From Propionibacteriales bacterium (GTDB lineage: Bacteria > Actinomycetota > Actinomycetes > Propionibacteriales > Nocardioidaceae), in NCBI GenBank assembly GCA_013821195.1, contig JACDHG010000002.1, positions 1-43,469 of the forward strand: 43,469 bases of DNA. Direction: 5' to 3'. Of this stretch, positions 8,855 to 18,378 are shown piece after piece (positions within the stretch are counted from its first letter, which is position 1; every line of letters starts with the position of its first letter). The notes under the pieces were generated by a model. The model did no database searches, was not told the origin of the DNA, and was given only the letters and a program-made list of their open reading frames with translations. The position numbers and the translations under genes were made by a program.

Positions 8855-10555
8855 ATGCGCCAGATTCCCCTCCCCGACCCGGGGACCCCCGACGTCCGCT
8901 CGCCCGGGCGCTACCTGTGGTGGGTGGCGCGCGGGCAGGTGCCGACGATTGTCGGGGGTGTCACCTTCGGGATCATCTGGATGGTGGCGCAGTCGGTGAT
9001 GCCGGCGATCATCGGACGCGCCATCGACGAGGGCGTGCGTGCCGAGGACCTGTCCCGCTTGGGCGTGTGGGCGGCTGTCTTGCTCGGCGTCGGCGTGGTT
9101 CAGGCTGTGGCGGGGATCTTCCGGCACCGCTTCGCAGTCCAGAACTGGCTGACTGCCGCGTACCGCACCGTGCAGGTGGTGGCCAGGCACAGCGTCCGCC
9201 TTGGCGCCACTCTGCCGCGCAAGGTGTCGACCGGCGAGGTCGTGTCGATCGGCTCCTCCGACCTGGCGCACGTCGGCAACTCGATCGAGGTGATGGGCCG
9301 CGCCGCCGGAGCCTTCGTCGCGTTCCTCGTGGTGGCAGCGATCCTGTTGGAGGCGTCGGTGACGCTCGGGCTCGTCGTCCTGATCGGCGTACCCGCCCTG
9401 CTGCTGTTGCTGGGTCCGCTCCTCAAGCCGCTGCAGAGACGCAACCTCGCCCAACGGGAGATGATGGGCGATCTCAACACCTTGGCGTCCGACATCGTCG
9501 GCGGGCTGCGGGTGCTGCGCGGGATCGGCGGTGAGGAGGTCTTCCACCAACGGTACGTCGAGGAGTCCCAACGCGTCCGTGCCGCCGGGGTGCAGGTGGG
9601 GAAGCTGCAGTCGCTGCTCGACGCCCTCCAGATATTCCTGCCTGGAGTCTTCGTCGTCATCGTCGTGTGGCTTGGCGCTCGCTTCGCGGTCGCCGGTCAG
9701 ATCACCCCAGGGGAGTTGGTGGCCTTCTACGGTTACTCGGCGTTCCTGATGATCCCACTGCGGACCGGCACAGAGGTCGCCAACAAGCTCATCCGCGGCC
9801 TCGTCGCAGGCCGCCGCATCTGCCACGTGCTGTCGATACAGCCCGAGGCGCAGGACGTCGAGACTCCGCGGAGCGCGTCACCGTTCGGCGAGCTCGTCGA
9901 CGTCAAGTCCGGACTCCGGGTGCAGCCCGGCCGGCTCACCGCAGTGGTCTCCGAGCGGCCTGACGAGACGGCCGAGCTCGCCGACCGCCTCGGCCGCTTC
10001 TGCGACGATCCCGCTCTGCTCGACGGAGTCTCACTGTCAGATCTCGACCGCGACTTCGTGCGGAAGACGATCGTGGTGAGCGACTCCGGTGCGACGTTGT
10101 TCAGCGGCTGCCTCCGCGACGAGCTCGACATCCGTGGGACCGGCAGCGACGCGCACCTGCTGGGCGCGCTCGCGACAGCATCCGCCGACGATGTGCTCGA
10201 AGCGCTCCCCGACGGCCTCGACAGCGACGTCGAGGAGCGCGGACGCTCGCTGTCCGGCGGTCAACGGCAACGGATCGTGCTGGCGCGGGCGCTCGCAGCC
10301 GAGCCGGAGATCTTGGTGCTCGTCGAGCCCACCTCGGCCGTCGACGCCCACACCGAGGCCCGGATCGCCAGCCGGTTGCGGAAGCACCGCGCGGGACGGA
10401 CGACCGTCGTGACGACGGCGAGCCCGCTGATGCTCGACCAGGCCGACGAGGTCGTGCTCATCCAGGCAGGTCGTGTCACAGCCGTCGGCAGCCACAAGGA
10501 CCTGCTCGCCGATCCCCGGTACCGGCGGGTCGTGGTACGAGGTGAGGACGAATGA
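8855..10555 (+). CDS. ABC exporter half-transporter (TMD-NBD), degenerate Walker A
   Basis: ABC exporter-type TMD, RSLSGGQRQRIVLARALAAEPEILVLVEPTSAVD; Walker A replaced by VVSERPDETAELADRL. Confidence 0.9.
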   Translation: MRQIPLPDPGTPDVRSPGRYLWWVARGQVPTIVGGVTFGIIWMVAQSVMPAIIGRAIDEGVRAEDLSRLGVWAAVLLGVGVVQAVAGIFRHRFAVQNWLTAAYRTVQVVARHSVRLGATLPRKVSTGEVVSIGSSDLAHVGNSIEVMGRAAGAFVAFLVVAAILLEASVTLGLVVLIGVPALLLLLGPLLKPLQRRNLAQREMMGDLNTLASDIVGGLRVLRGIGGEEVFHQRYVEESQRVRAAGVQVGKLQSLLDALQIFLPGVFVVIVVWLGARFAVAGQITPGELVAFYGYSAFLMIPLRTGTEVANKLIRGLVAGRRICHVLSIQPEAQDVETPRSASPFGELVDVKSGLRVQPGRLTAVVSERPDETAELADRLGRFCDDPALLDGVSLSDLDRDFVRKTIVVSDSGATLFSGCLRDELDIRGTGSDAHLLGALATASADDVLEALPDGLDSDVEERGRSLSGGQRQRIVLARALAAEPEILVLVEPTSAVDAHTEARIASRLRKHRAGRTTVVTTASPLMLDQADEVVLIQAGRVTAVGSHKDLLADPRYRRVVVRGEDE

Positions 10556-12345
10556 GGCAGTTCCTCCCCGTCGCGGACGCCCCGACGGTACGTCGCTACG
10601 CCCGCCGGCTCGCCTCTCGGTACCCGCGTCAGCTCAGCGGGACCATCGCTCTCCACATGCTCGCCGCGATCGCCGGTCTCGCCGCGCCTCGACTCATCGG
10701 TAACCTCGTCGAGGACGTGTCTCTCGGGACGACGGTCACGACGGTCGACAAGATCATCATCACGATCGCGGTCTTCCTGCTCGCGCAGACCGTGCTCACC
10801 CGCTATGCGCGCTTCGCGTCCTTCGCGTTCGGGGAGAAGATCCTCGCCGAGCTGCGCGAGGACTTCGTCAAGCAGTCGTTGGCGTTGCCCGTCAGCACCG
10901 TCGAGAGGGCGGGGACGGGTGACCTGCTGACCCGGACGTCGCGAGACGTCGAGGCGCTCGGCTGGTCCGTGCGGTTCGCCCTGCCGGAGACGATCATCGC
11001 GTTCGTCACAACGGTCTTCACGATCGCGGCGTGTCTCCTCGTCGGCGCCTGGGTGCTGGTGCCCCTCGTGCTGGGGGTCCCCCTGCTGTTCGTGGCGACC
11101 CGGTGGTACCTACGCCGGGCCAAGGACGGCTACCTACGGGAGTCGGCGTCGTACGCCGCGATCAACGCAAGTCTTGCCGAGACCGCCGAGGGTGCCCGCA
11201 CGGTCGAGGCACTCGGACTCGAGCGGCGGCGCATCGAGCGCATCGACGCCGACATCAAAGAGTCGTACGACGCAGAGCGGTACACACTGTTCCTGCGCAC
11301 GGTGTGGTTCCCGTCAGCCGAGATCGGCTATCTGGTGCCTACGGTCACCACCTTGCTGTTCGGCGGGTGGCTCTACAGCCAAGGATATGCCGACCTCGGC
11401 GACGTCACTGCAGCCACGCTCTACGTCCAGGCGCTGATCGACCCGGTCGACCGGCTGCTGTCCTGGCTCGACGAGCTCCAGGTGGGCGCCACGTCGCTCG
11501 CCCGGTTGCTGGGCGTCTCGACGGTGCCTGACGACCGCGAGGTGTCCGGACGTGAACCGGCACACCACAGAATCGATGCCGACGACGTGCACTTCGCCTA
11601 CGTCGAGGGGCGTGACGTCCTGCACGGCGTGGACCTGCACGTCGACCGCGGCGAACGGGTCGCCATGGTGGGACCGTCCGGAGCGGGCAAGTCCACCCTC
11701 GGGCGGCTGCTCGCCGGCATCCACCCACCCGGACGGGGCCAGGTGACGATCGGTGGGGTTGGCATGACCGAGCTCCCGCTGGACGCGCTGCGCGGCCACG
11801 TGTCGTTGGTGACCCAGGAGCACCACGTGTTCGTGGGTTCGCTCCGCGACAACCTCGCGCTCGTGCTTGACGAGCTCGAGTCCGACGAGACACTGCTTGG
11901 CGCGCTGCGCGCTGTCGATGCCGACGCCTGGGCGATGGCGCTGCCTCAGGGGCTCGACACCCGCGTCGGCTCGGGTGGCCTGTCTCTGTCACCAGCACAG
12001 GCGCAGCAGCTCGCGCTGGCACGACTTGTCCTGGCAGACCCGCACACGCTCGTGCTCGACGAGGCGACGTCACTCATGGACCCCCGCTCCGCCCGCCACC
12101 TCGAGCGTTCCCTCGCGGCGGTGTTGAAGGGACGTACCGTCATCGCGATCGCGCATCGGCTCTTCACCGCGCACGACGCGGACCGGGTCGCGGTCGTCGA
12201 GGACGGTCGGATCAGCGAGATAGGGTCGCACGACGAGCTGATCGCCAACGACGGCTCGTACGCCGCACTGTGGCGTTCATGGCACGGCGAGGCAGAGAGC
12301 GACCCGCGTGACGGTTCGCTGCTGAGTGGAGGAGCTAAGACATGA
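10552..12345 (+). CDS. ABC exporter half-transporter (TMD-NBD), canonical Walker A, degenerate signature
   Basis: ATGA overlap with upstream gene; AMVGPSGAGKSTLGRLLAG, TLVLDEATSLMDP; signature region LSLSPAQAQQLALARL. Confidence 0.93.
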   Translation: MRQFLPVADAPTVRRYARRLASRYPRQLSGTIALHMLAAIAGLAAPRLIGNLVEDVSLGTTVTTVDKIIITIAVFLLAQTVLTRYARFASFAFGEKILAELREDFVKQSLALPVSTVERAGTGDLLTRTSRDVEALGWSVRFALPETIIAFVTTVFTIAACLLVGAWVLVPLVLGVPLLFVATRWYLRRAKDGYLRESASYAAINASLAETAEGARTVEALGLERRRIERIDADIKESYDAERYTLFLRTVWFPSAEIGYLVPTVTTLLFGGWLYSQGYADLGDVTAATLYVQALIDPVDRLLSWLDELQVGATSLARLLGVSTVPDDREVSGREPAHHRIDADDVHFAYVEGRDVLHGVDLHVDRGERVAMVGPSGAGKSTLGRLLAGIHPPGRGQVTIGGVGMTELPLDALRGHVSLVTQEHHVFVGSLRDNLALVLDELESDETLLGALRAVDADAWAMALPQGLDTRVGSGGLSLSPAQAQQLALARLVLADPHTLVLDEATSLMDPRSARHLERSLAAVLKGRTVIAIAHRLFTAHDADRVAVVEDGRISEIGSHDELIANDGSYAALWRSWHGEAESDPRDGSLLSGGAKT

Positions 12346-12548
12346 CGACGCTCGAGCGCAAGCGACCCGACTGGTCCGGGGACGAGCGCAGCCAGCTCGC
12401 GCAGGTCCTCGACCACATCCCCGCCCCAGACCCGCAGCAGCCCATCTCGGTCCGTGCCACCTTGCTGCACATGATCGAGGAGACCGCGCGCCATGCCGGC
12501 CAACTGGACATCCTCCGCGAGCTGACCGACGGCGCCACCGGCGAGTAG
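12342..12548 (+). CDS. Truncated DinB/DUF664-like protein (C-terminal part only)
   Basis: 68 aa; VRATLLHMIEETARHAGQLDILRELTDGATGE matches the DUF664/DinB C-terminal helix; ATGA overlap with upstream ABC gene. Confidence 0.65.
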   Translation: MTTLERKRPDWSGDERSQLAQVLDHIPAPDPQQPISVRATLLHMIEETARHAGQLDILRELTDGATGE

Positions 12549-12552
12549 CCCC

Positions 12553-13395
12553 GTGCCCACCGGTCGCATCGCCTTCGTGCTCGGTGGCGGAGGCGTCCAC
12601 GGCGCGTGCGAGGTAGGGATGCTGCGGGCCTTGAGCGAGGGCGGAGTCCACCCGGACGTCATCCTGGGCACGTCGGTCGGTGCGATCAACGGCGCGATGT
12701 ATGCCAAGGATCCCGGCGAGGCAGGAGTCACGAGCCTCGGCGAGCTGTGGGACCAACTGGCCACAGGTGACGTGTTCGGGTCCTCGCTGGCCGCCCAGAC
12801 AGCGACGCTCGTACGGACCCGGACCCACGTCCAGCGGCACGGGCCCTTGCGCCGCCTGCTGGTGGAGCAGCTCGGCGACATCCGGATCGAGGAGCTCGCG
12901 GTGCCGTTCCAGTGCGTGGCCGCGAGCATCGAGCGAGCCGCTGAGCACTGGTTCCAACGCGGGCCACTCGTGGATGCTGTGCTCGCCAGCAGCGCCGTGC
13001 CGGGTCTGCTTCCAGCCGTGCACATCGACGGTGAGCACTTCCTCGACGGCGGCCTGGTCGCAAGCATCCCCGTCGACAGGGCGATCGCACTCGGGGCCAC
13101 GACGGTGTACGTCCTCCAGGTGGGCAGGGTGGAATCGCCGCTCCGGCCGCCTCGGCAACCCCTCGAGGTCGCTCTGGTGGCGTTCGAGATCGCACGCCGT
13201 CATCGTTTTGCCACCACCATGGCGGGACTGCCCGACCACGTCGACGTCCATGTGCTGCCCACCGGAGCCCAGCCGATGTCTTTCAGCGACCGTCGACAGT
13301 TCCGCTATCGCGACTTCGGCTCGGTGCCGACGAGGATCACGACGGCATACGTGGCGAGCAGGGACTACCTCACGAACCGTGGGCTCGACGCGTGA
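12553..13395 (+). CDS. Patatin-like phospholipase
   Basis: VLGGGGVHGACEVGMLRAL oxyanion motif, GTSVGAINGAM (GxSxG), FLDGGLVASIP (DGG dyad). Confidence 0.95.
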   Translation: MPTGRIAFVLGGGGVHGACEVGMLRALSEGGVHPDVILGTSVGAINGAMYAKDPGEAGVTSLGELWDQLATGDVFGSSLAAQTATLVRTRTHVQRHGPLRRLLVEQLGDIRIEELAVPFQCVAASIERAAEHWFQRGPLVDAVLASSAVPGLLPAVHIDGEHFLDGGLVASIPVDRAIALGATTVYVLQVGRVESPLRPPRQPLEVALVAFEIARRHRFATTMAGLPDHVDVHVLPTGAQPMSFSDRRQFRYRDFGSVPTRITTAYVASRDYLTNRGLDA

Positions 13396-14432
13396 CACTC
13401 CCTCCGCGCTGGGTGCGACGGCTGCTCGGACCCATCGTGCTTGTCGTCGCGTGGGCGCTGATGGTGCTGCTCCTGCCGGTTCTCGCACTGGCAGCGGCGG
13501 TCGCGTCACTATGGCTGCCCGGACGCTGGCGTGGCCTGCGGTTGCTTGGGTTCGCCGTCGTCGGGCTCACCGTGGAGATACTGGCTCTGGTGGCCGCGGC
13601 GACGTTGTGGGTGTCCAGCGGCTTCGGCTCCCGTCTCGACACCGCGCGCTATCAGCGTGCCCACTACCAGATGCTGCGCATCGGCTTGAACGCGATCGTC
13701 AGGTCCGCACAACGACTCTTCCACCTGCGGCTCGAGACCGACGAGGTGTCCTGGAGCCCTCTCGACGACGGTGTGCCCGGCTCGACGAACGCGATGATCG
13801 TGCTCGCCCGCCACGCGGGTCCAGGCGACGGCCTCCTGCTGCTGGACACCCTGATGAACCGCGACCATCTGCGTGAGCCCCGCACGGTGCTGAAGGACAC
13901 ACTGCAGCTCGACCCTGTCGCGGACGTCTTCTTCAACCGGTTGCCGTCCCGCTTCATCGACCCGGACCCGCAAGACGGTGACGACGTCGAGGCGACAATT
14001 GCCTCCCTGGCCGCCGACCTCGACGACGAGGACGCCTTGCTGATCTTCCCCGAGGGAGGCAACTTCACCCGGCGGCGGTGGGTGAACGCCATCGCGCGGC
14101 TGCGACAGCGAGGCCATGCGGCGTACGCCGACCAGGCGCAGACCATGCCGAACGTGCTGCCACCCCGACCGGGAGGAGTCAGCGCGGCGCTCTCGGCAGC
14201 CCCCCACGCGGATGTCGTCTTCGTCGCCCACACCGGACTGGAGCACCTGTCGACGATTCGCGACCTCTGGCGCGAGATACCGCAGGAGAAGACCCTGTAC
14301 CTGCGGTGGTGGTTCTACAGCGCCGACCAGGTACCCCGAGACGAGGAGGAGCAGCTTGCCTGGCTGTTCGACCGCTGGGCCGACATCGACTCCTGGATCG
14401 CTGCTCACCCGTCAACCGACGCCCGGCGATGA
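13392..14432 (+). CDS. PlsC-type 1-acyl-glycerol-3-phosphate acyltransferase family protein
   Basis: N-terminal TM segments; LARHAGPGDGLLLLD (HX4D), LLIFPEGGNFTRRR; GTGA overlap with patatin gene. Confidence 0.82.
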   Translation: MTLPPRWVRRLLGPIVLVVAWALMVLLLPVLALAAAVASLWLPGRWRGLRLLGFAVVGLTVEILALVAAATLWVSSGFGSRLDTARYQRAHYQMLRIGLNAIVRSAQRLFHLRLETDEVSWSPLDDGVPGSTNAMIVLARHAGPGDGLLLLDTLMNRDHLREPRTVLKDTLQLDPVADVFFNRLPSRFIDPDPQDGDDVEATIASLAADLDDEDALLIFPEGGNFTRRRWVNAIARLRQRGHAAYADQAQTMPNVLPPRPGGVSAALSAAPHADVVFVAHTGLEHLSTIRDLWREIPQEKTLYLRWWFYSADQVPRDEEEQLAWLFDRWADIDSWIAAHPSTDARR

Positions 14433-15118
14433 GTGCCTGCTCCACCGGCATGGACAACAATGGGGAGGTGAAGACCTTCTTCGTGCAGAGTCTTTCGGAG
14501 CTTGCGGCACAGCGGCCCCCAGCCGGCCAGGAGGTCGTCCACTTCACAGAGTCGCTGGCCCGGGCGGTGATCGAGCAGTACTCCTCCGAGGGTGACCGCG
14601 TTCTCGACCCCTTTGCCGGCTACGGGACAACGCTGGTGGTCGCCGAGCGTCTCGGCCGGCGCGCCTGTGGTGTCGAGCTCATGCCAGAACGTACTGGGCA
14701 GATTCGGGCCCGCACCGGTCGCGGTGCCGAGGTCGTCGAAGGGGACGCGCGCCAGCTCTCCTCCTTGGTTTCCGGCTCGTTCGACCTCTGTCTGACCTCG
14801 CCGCCGTACATGACCGCGAACGACCATCCCGAGAACCCGCTCACGGCCTATGCGACTCGCGACGGCGACTACACGACGTACCTGCGGGAGATCGGGAGCG
14901 TGTTCCGACAGCTCACTGCTCTCTTGCGGCCGGGCGGCTACGCCGTTGTCAACGTCGCGAACACGGTCGCCGACGACGTCATGACACCGCTCGCATGGGA
15001 CGTGGCCAGGGTCGTCTCGGAACACCTGGTGCTACGACAGGAGTCGTTCGTCTGCTGGGACCAGCAGCCGCCGGGCATCACCGGCGACTACTGCCTGGTG
15101 TTCCAGCGCCGGGTGTGA
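14429..15118 (+). CDS. Solitary DNA (N4/N6) methyltransferase-like protein
   Basis: GDRVLDPFAGYGTTLVVAERLGRRACGVEL (motif I), FDLCLTSPPYM (motif IV); ATGA overlap with upstream gene. Confidence 0.82.
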   Translation: MSACSTGMDNNGEVKTFFVQSLSELAAQRPPAGQEVVHFTESLARAVIEQYSSEGDRVLDPFAGYGTTLVVAERLGRRACGVELMPERTGQIRARTGRGAEVVEGDARQLSSLVSGSFDLCLTSPPYMTANDHPENPLTAYATRDGDYTTYLREIGSVFRQLTALLRPGGYAVVNVANTVADDVMTPLAWDVARVVSEHLVLRQESFVCWDQQPPGITGDYCLVFQRRV

Positions 15119-15150
15119 CGACCAGCAACGGGTGAGGAGGGAGAGCCGGC

Positions 15151-16011
15151 GTGGATCTCGATGGTGTCGCCGACGAGCTGTACAGCCTGCCGGCGGGTGA
15201 GTTCATCGCCGCGCGGAACAACCTGGCCAAGCAGGCGCGCGCCGAAGGAGACCGGCAGCTTGCGGAGCAGATCCGAGCGCTACGTCGGCCGTCGACGGCC
15301 GCGTGGCTCGCCAACCAGCTGGTCCGCGAGCATCGCGCGGAGATCGAGCCGCTGCTCGAGCTGGGCCGTGAGCTGCGCGAGGTGATGGCTGACCTGGACG
15401 CTGGCGAGCTGCGAGAGCTGACACAGCAGCGATACCTGCTTGTCTCCGCGTTGGTCAAGCAGGGGCGAGCACTCGGGGCAGCGCGCGGTGCGCGGGTCAC
15501 AGGCGAGGTGAGCCAGGCGCTGCGCGCGACACTCGAGGCGACGCTGTCGGACCCGGACAGCGCGCAGTCGCTCGCCTCGGGGCACCTCACGGAGGCGCTC
15601 AGCGTGTCCGGGTTCGGGTCGGCCTCGGATGGCGCACCGCCATCCTCCGAGCCGACGTCGCGCGACCTCGGCAAGGGTGGGTCCGTGAGTGACCTGGCCA
15701 CCAAGCGTCAGGACAAGGCCCGCCAGCTCGCCGAGCGAGTCGCCGAAGCCGAGGAGGCCGCGAGCGGAGCGCGCGTCGAGCGCGACGCTGCCGAGGACAG
15801 ACTCAGATCGGCCAGTCGTTCTCAGGCGGAGGCGTCCGCAGCCGTCGAGCGACTACGGGAGCAACTGACCCAAGCAGACCTCGAGCTCGAGCGGCAGGTG
15901 GAGAGCGAGCTCGGGGCGCGCCAGGACTCGGACACGGCCAAACGCAAGAGCGAGGAAGCCGAACAAGGGCTGGCGATGGCGCGAGCTGAGCTGAAGAAGA
16001 TGTCCACCTGA
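15151..16011 (+). CDS. Conserved actinobacterial coiled-coil protein, unknown function
   Basis: 286 aa; conserved-looking N-terminus (LPAGEFIAARNNLAKQARAEGDRQLAEQIRALRRPSTAAWLANQLVREH), then Ala/Glu/Arg-rich coiled coil. Confidence 0.75.
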   Translation: MDLDGVADELYSLPAGEFIAARNNLAKQARAEGDRQLAEQIRALRRPSTAAWLANQLVREHRAEIEPLLELGRELREVMADLDAGELRELTQQRYLLVSALVKQGRALGAARGARVTGEVSQALRATLEATLSDPDSAQSLASGHLTEALSVSGFGSASDGAPPSSEPTSRDLGKGGSVSDLATKRQDKARQLAERVAEAEEAASGARVERDAAEDRLRSASRSQAEASAAVERLREQLTQADLELERQVESELGARQDSDTAKRKSEEAEQGLAMARAELKKMST

Positions 16012-16131
16012 GCCGCGCCGGGTTGCACGCCCTGCCCAGGATGGCATGATGGAGGGAGTTGTCAGTAGCACTCCCTCCTGCTCCCCGGGGGCGTGTCGTT
16101 GTCGAACAGCCCGAGAGGGGCGCCGCGATCC

Positions 16132-17196
16132 ATGTCCACCGGCCCAGCAGTCGACACCCGCCAGCGCCATCTGAGTCTCTACACCGACCTGTCACGGATG
16201 GTTCGAGAGCGAGGACTGCTCCGCCGTCGTTACGCCTACTACTGGAGCCGGATCGCGCTGGCCGTCGCCGCCTTCGTCGCCATCTGGGTCGCCTTCTTCA
16301 TTCTCGGCAACTCGTGGTTCCAGCTCATCCTCGCCGCGGCGCTGGGCGTCGTGGTGACTCAGTTCGGCTTTCTTGGGCACGACGGGGCCCACCGTCAGAT
16401 ATTCGCATCGGCAGCCTGGAACGAGTGGACCTCGCGCCTGCTCGCCGGGGTCTTCGCGGGCCTCAGCTACGGCTGGTGGAAGTCCAAGCACAACCGGCAC
16501 CACGCCGCTCCCAACCAGGTGGGTCGTGATCCGGACATCGGGCCGGGCGCGATCGCGTTCACCCGTGAGATCGTGGCCAGTCGGACTGGGTTCGCCGGAT
16601 GGTTCGCTCGACGACAGGGATGGTTCTTCTTCCCTCTGCTGGCGCTGGAGGGACTCAACCTGCACGCGGACAGCGTCCGCACCCTGCTGCGCCCGGGCGC
16701 CGTGGCCCATCAGCGGGTCGAGGCCGTCATCGTCCTCAGCCGCCTCGCGGCATACGTCACGGTGCTGCTCCTGGTCTTGCCGCCTGGCAAGGCCGGCGCT
16801 TTCCTCGGCTTGCAGATGGGGTTGTTCGGCCTGTGCCTGGGAGCGTCGTTCGCTCCTAACCACAAGGGGATGCCTATCGTGCCGGCGACGATGAAGATCG
16901 ACTTCCTGCGTCGCCAAGTGCTGATGTCACGCAACGTGCGGGGTGGGCCGTTGGTCGACTTCGCGATGGGCGGCCTGAACTACCAGATCGAGCATCATCT
17001 GTTTCCGAGCATGCCCCGCCCCAACCTCAGGCATGCACAGCCACTCGTGCGTGAGTACTGCGCGAAGCACGGGGTGGACTACAACGAGGTCGGCCTCTTC
17101 GAGTCGTACGGCATTGTCGTGGACTACCTCAACAACGTCGGCCTGCGAGCACGCGATCCGTTCGTCTGCCCGCTCGCATCGCAGTACCGCGTCTGA
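16132..17196 (+). CDS. Fatty acid desaturase / acyl-CoA desaturase
   Basis: Three His boxes: HDGAHRQ, HNRHH, QIEHHLFPSMPR; start taken at MSTGPAV (ORF opens at 16093). Confidence 0.93.
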   Translation: MSTGPAVDTRQRHLSLYTDLSRMVRERGLLRRRYAYYWSRIALAVAAFVAIWVAFFILGNSWFQLILAAALGVVVTQFGFLGHDGAHRQIFASAAWNEWTSRLLAGVFAGLSYGWWKSKHNRHHAAPNQVGRDPDIGPGAIAFTREIVASRTGFAGWFARRQGWFFFPLLALEGLNLHADSVRTLLRPGAVAHQRVEAVIVLSRLAAYVTVLLLVLPPGKAGAFLGLQMGLFGLCLGASFAPNHKGMPIVPATMKIDFLRRQVLMSRNVRGGPLVDFAMGGLNYQIEHHLFPSMPRPNLRHAQPLVREYCAKHGVDYNEVGLFESYGIVVDYLNNVGLRARDPFVCPLASQYRV

Positions 17197-17226
17197 TCGC
17201 CTCGACGATCCACAGCATGGCTTGGT

Positions 17227-17661
17227 CTACTCGGTCGGCGTCGGGGACTCCGGCGTCGGACCAGCAGATGTGGGAGATGAGGGGATCACGTCGACCGCGG
17301 AGCACCGCTGAGCCAACCGTTGCAGCTCCGGATCAAGGACTTCCAGCTCGTCGAGCACCTCGACCAGCCGCTCGGGCTGGAAGTCCCGCACGGAGGCCGC
17401 CCCTTCGCGGATGAGGCTCACCGCCTCGGTCACCGCTTCAGCGGCTTGTGAACATGCCGCCGGTATGACGATCGCGGTGTCTGACGTGGCCTCAGATCCG
17501 CCGGGATCCGCCGTCGCCGTCGGCTTGGACGCAGCCGGAGAGTCATCCCCGTCCAGCCCCACCCCGACAAAGACACCACCGATGACGACTCCCACCAGGA
17601 AGGTGATCGCAGGCAGCGCTTTCAGCATCCACCCAGCGCGGGACGTCGCGGTGTCGGCCAT
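17227..17661 (-). CDS. Single-TM anchored extracytoplasmic protein, unknown function
   Basis: MADTATSRAGWMLKALPAITFLVGVVIGGVFVGVGL then Pro/Thr/Ser-rich linker and small helical domain. Confidence 0.65.
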   Translation of the reverse strand: MADTATSRAGWMLKALPAITFLVGVVIGGVFVGVGLDGDDSPAASKPTATADPGGSEATSDTAIVIPAACSQAAEAVTEAVSLIREGAASVRDFQPERLVEVLDELEVLDPELQRLAQRCSAVDVIPSSPTSAGPTPESPTPTE

Positions 17662-17758
17662 GGTGCCTCCTTCTCTCGTCGGGGGGACGTCGTCGTCCCG
17701 TTCACCCTACGCTTCTCACGCATTGTGCCGGGGACAAGCCATCGGGTAGACACTGTGC

Positions 17759-18364
17759 ATGCGCGCCACGATCAGCACGGCCGACGAGTCCACGATCCGG
17801 GTGCTCGACGGTCTGGTCATCTTCTGGTTGGTGCTCTGGCTGTTCATCGGCGCTTGGTCCGCCGTGACGATCTGGCACGTTGGAGACATCGGTGACACGA
17901 TCAGCAACTCAGGACGAGCCCTGGAGACCGCCGGCACGGCTTTGACCAAGGTGGGGAGCGTTCCGATCATCGGCGACGAGGCAGGCGAGCTCGGCAACGA
18001 GGTGGTGACAACCGCCGCAGACGTTGCGAGTCGCGGCCAGGAGGTCAAAGGCCAGCTACGTCAGCTCGCGGTGATGTTGGGACTGTCCATCATCGTGATG
18101 CCGACGACCCCCGTCGTCGGGATGTACCTTCCGTTGCGGCTGGCTCGACGCCGAGAGATATCCGGGATCCGTCAGGCTCTGGCACAGCACGGTGGCGATG
18201 CACGGCTCGACCGGTACCTGGCCGAGCGGGCATTGGATCATCTCCCGTTCACGTCGGTGCGTTCCCTCAGCCCGGACCCCTGGCGCGACATCGCCGAGGG
18301 GAAGGCGACGAAGCTCGCGGACGCCGAGCTCGAGCGACTCGGGCTGCGGCGACCGCGGGTCTGA
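17759..18364 (+). CDS. Membrane protein with two TM segments, unknown function
   Basis: 201 aa; LDGLVIFWLVLWLFIGAWSAVTIWHVG and LAVMLGLSIIVMPTTPVVGMYLPLRLARR. Confidence 0.75.
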   Translation: MRATISTADESTIRVLDGLVIFWLVLWLFIGAWSAVTIWHVGDIGDTISNSGRALETAGTALTKVGSVPIIGDEAGELGNEVVTTAADVASRGQEVKGQLRQLAVMLGLSIIVMPTTPVVGMYLPLRLARRREISGIRQALAQHGGDARLDRYLAERALDHLPFTSVRSLSPDPWRDIAEGKATKLADAELERLGLRRPRV

Positions 18365-18378
18365 CGAATGGCCTCACG

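Noticed and set aside
12277-13509. 410-aa - strand ORF opposite the patatin gene
   Set aside because: Antisense artefact; the + strand has all patatin catalytic motifs.
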